Positions 6,615 to 6,825 of a DNA stretch of 6,825 nucleotides are shown here, one piece after another; position 1 is the first letter of the stretch; each line of letters starts with the position of its first letter. Where the stretch lies: the NCBI GenBank assembly GCA_026398545.1, contig JAPLSR010000374.1:1-6825 (forward strand), read 5' to 3'. Source of the stretch: Candidatus Sumerlaeota bacterium (GTDB lineage Bacteria; Sumerlaeota; Sumerlaeia; MWCT01). The position numbers and the translations under genes were made by a program. Under the pieces are notes generated by a model, which saw nothing but the letters and a program-made list of their open reading frames with translations, made no database searches and was not told the DNA's origin.

Positions 6615-6825
6615 GGGGGCGAAATGGTATCGACGGGGTCCGTCGCCCGGACAGCTGCAAGCCGAGGGTGTTCTGTCCCTCGTAAAAAAAACAGAACAAA
6701 AAACAATAACTGCGAACTCTAATTACGCAATCGCTGCCTGATTGAAGGCAGCCGTCCGCCGGAGGCTCCGCCTGCGGTTTCCGGACCGGGCGTCACTTTA
6801 GCGGGCTGGTCCTGCGGTGCGCGAA
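6615..6825 (+). ncRNA. ssrA: Transfer-messenger RNA (tmRNA), 5' part, truncated by window end
   Basis: tmRNA rescues ribosomes stalled on broken mRNAs, acting with SmpB and adding a degradation tag. Seen: the 5' acceptor strand GGGGGCG and the near-invariant TCGACGGGG (6629-6637), then TGCAAGCCGAGGG and CCCTCGTAAAAA, as in E. coli ssrA. Pseudoknot 1 is perfect: CGAGGG (6663-6668) pairs with CCCTCG (6677-6682), and the loop TGTTCTGT (6669-6676) pairs over 8 bp with ACAGAACA (6691-6698). The tag frame starts at GCG (6712) after ATAACT and encodes ANSNYAIAA, ending in TGA (6739-6741). A 7-bp hairpin, GCTGCCT/AGGCAGC (6733-6752), is helix P5 and contains the end of the tag. The later pseudoknots, the T-arm and the 3' acceptor strand lie mostly or wholly beyond the window. 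The exact 5' end (6615 or 6616) is uncertain by one base. Confidence 0.95.
6712..6741 (+). other. tmRNA tag reading frame (proteolysis tag ANSNYAIAA)
   Basis: Nine sense codons GCG AAC TCT AAT TAC GCA ATC GCT GCC, then a single TGA. The AN start, central NYA and terminal AA agree with the bacterial tag pattern (E. coli ANDENYALAA). With the alanine carried by tmRNA itself the appended tag would be AANSNYAIAA. The resume codon is placed from the preceding TAACT, equivalent to E. coli TAGTC. Confidence 0.85.

Noticed and set aside
6487..6699. A 70-codon minus-strand frame across the SBBP gene end and ssrA
   Set aside because: It is antisense to the conserved tmRNA 5' domain and a chance open frame in structured RNA sequence.

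Overview
This is a chromosomal segment from a diderm (Gram-negative-type) bacterium of intermediate GC content. The diderm assignment rests on a LolC/E-type permease and a LolD-type ATPase, the machinery that releases lipoproteins from the inner membrane. Nothing visible fixes the phylum. The lysS-lolC-lolD gene order is familiar from Deltaproteobacteria-like and other diderm lineages, and SBBP-repeat secreted proteins are common in poorly cultivated groups, so an uncultivated diderm lineage is plausible. That is inference.

Layout: (1) 1-863, plus strand: the 3' part of a radical SAM enzyme gene whose start lies before the window; its CxxxCxxC iron-sulfur motif is inside the window. (2) 886-4408, minus strand: a compact three-gene operon reading right to left, lysS (lysyl-tRNA synthetase), then a LolC/E-family permease after 18 nt, then a LolD-type ATPase overlapping the permease stop by 8 nt (ATGAGTAA). 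It converges on the radical SAM gene with 22 nt between the stops. (3) 4409-4646: a divergent control region of about 240 nt. It holds a good sigma70-type promoter for the operon (TTGACA, 18 nt, TAGCAT), an extended -10 promoter for the rightward gene, and three short inverted repeats that could be operators or RNA hairpins. (4) 4647-6545, plus strand: a 632-residue secreted protein with a signal peptide, a carbohydrate-binding-module-like N-terminal beta-sandwich and seven SBBP repeats, predicted to fold as a seven-bladed propeller. (5) 6615 to the window end, plus strand: ssrA (tmRNA), cut by the window edge, with its first pseudoknot, tag reading frame and P5 hairpin intact, preceded by a TTGACG/TATGAT promoter-like pair.

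The operon couples a translation housekeeping gene to envelope lipoprotein sorting; ssrA adds ribosome rescue. The radical SAM enzyme and SBBP protein are unrelated neighbours whose substrates cannot be read from the sequence. I see no clearly new multi-gene system. The most useful points are the tmRNA and its nine-residue tag, a helical-subdomain insertion in LolD, two corrected start codons, and complementary degeneration of two adjacent propeller blades.
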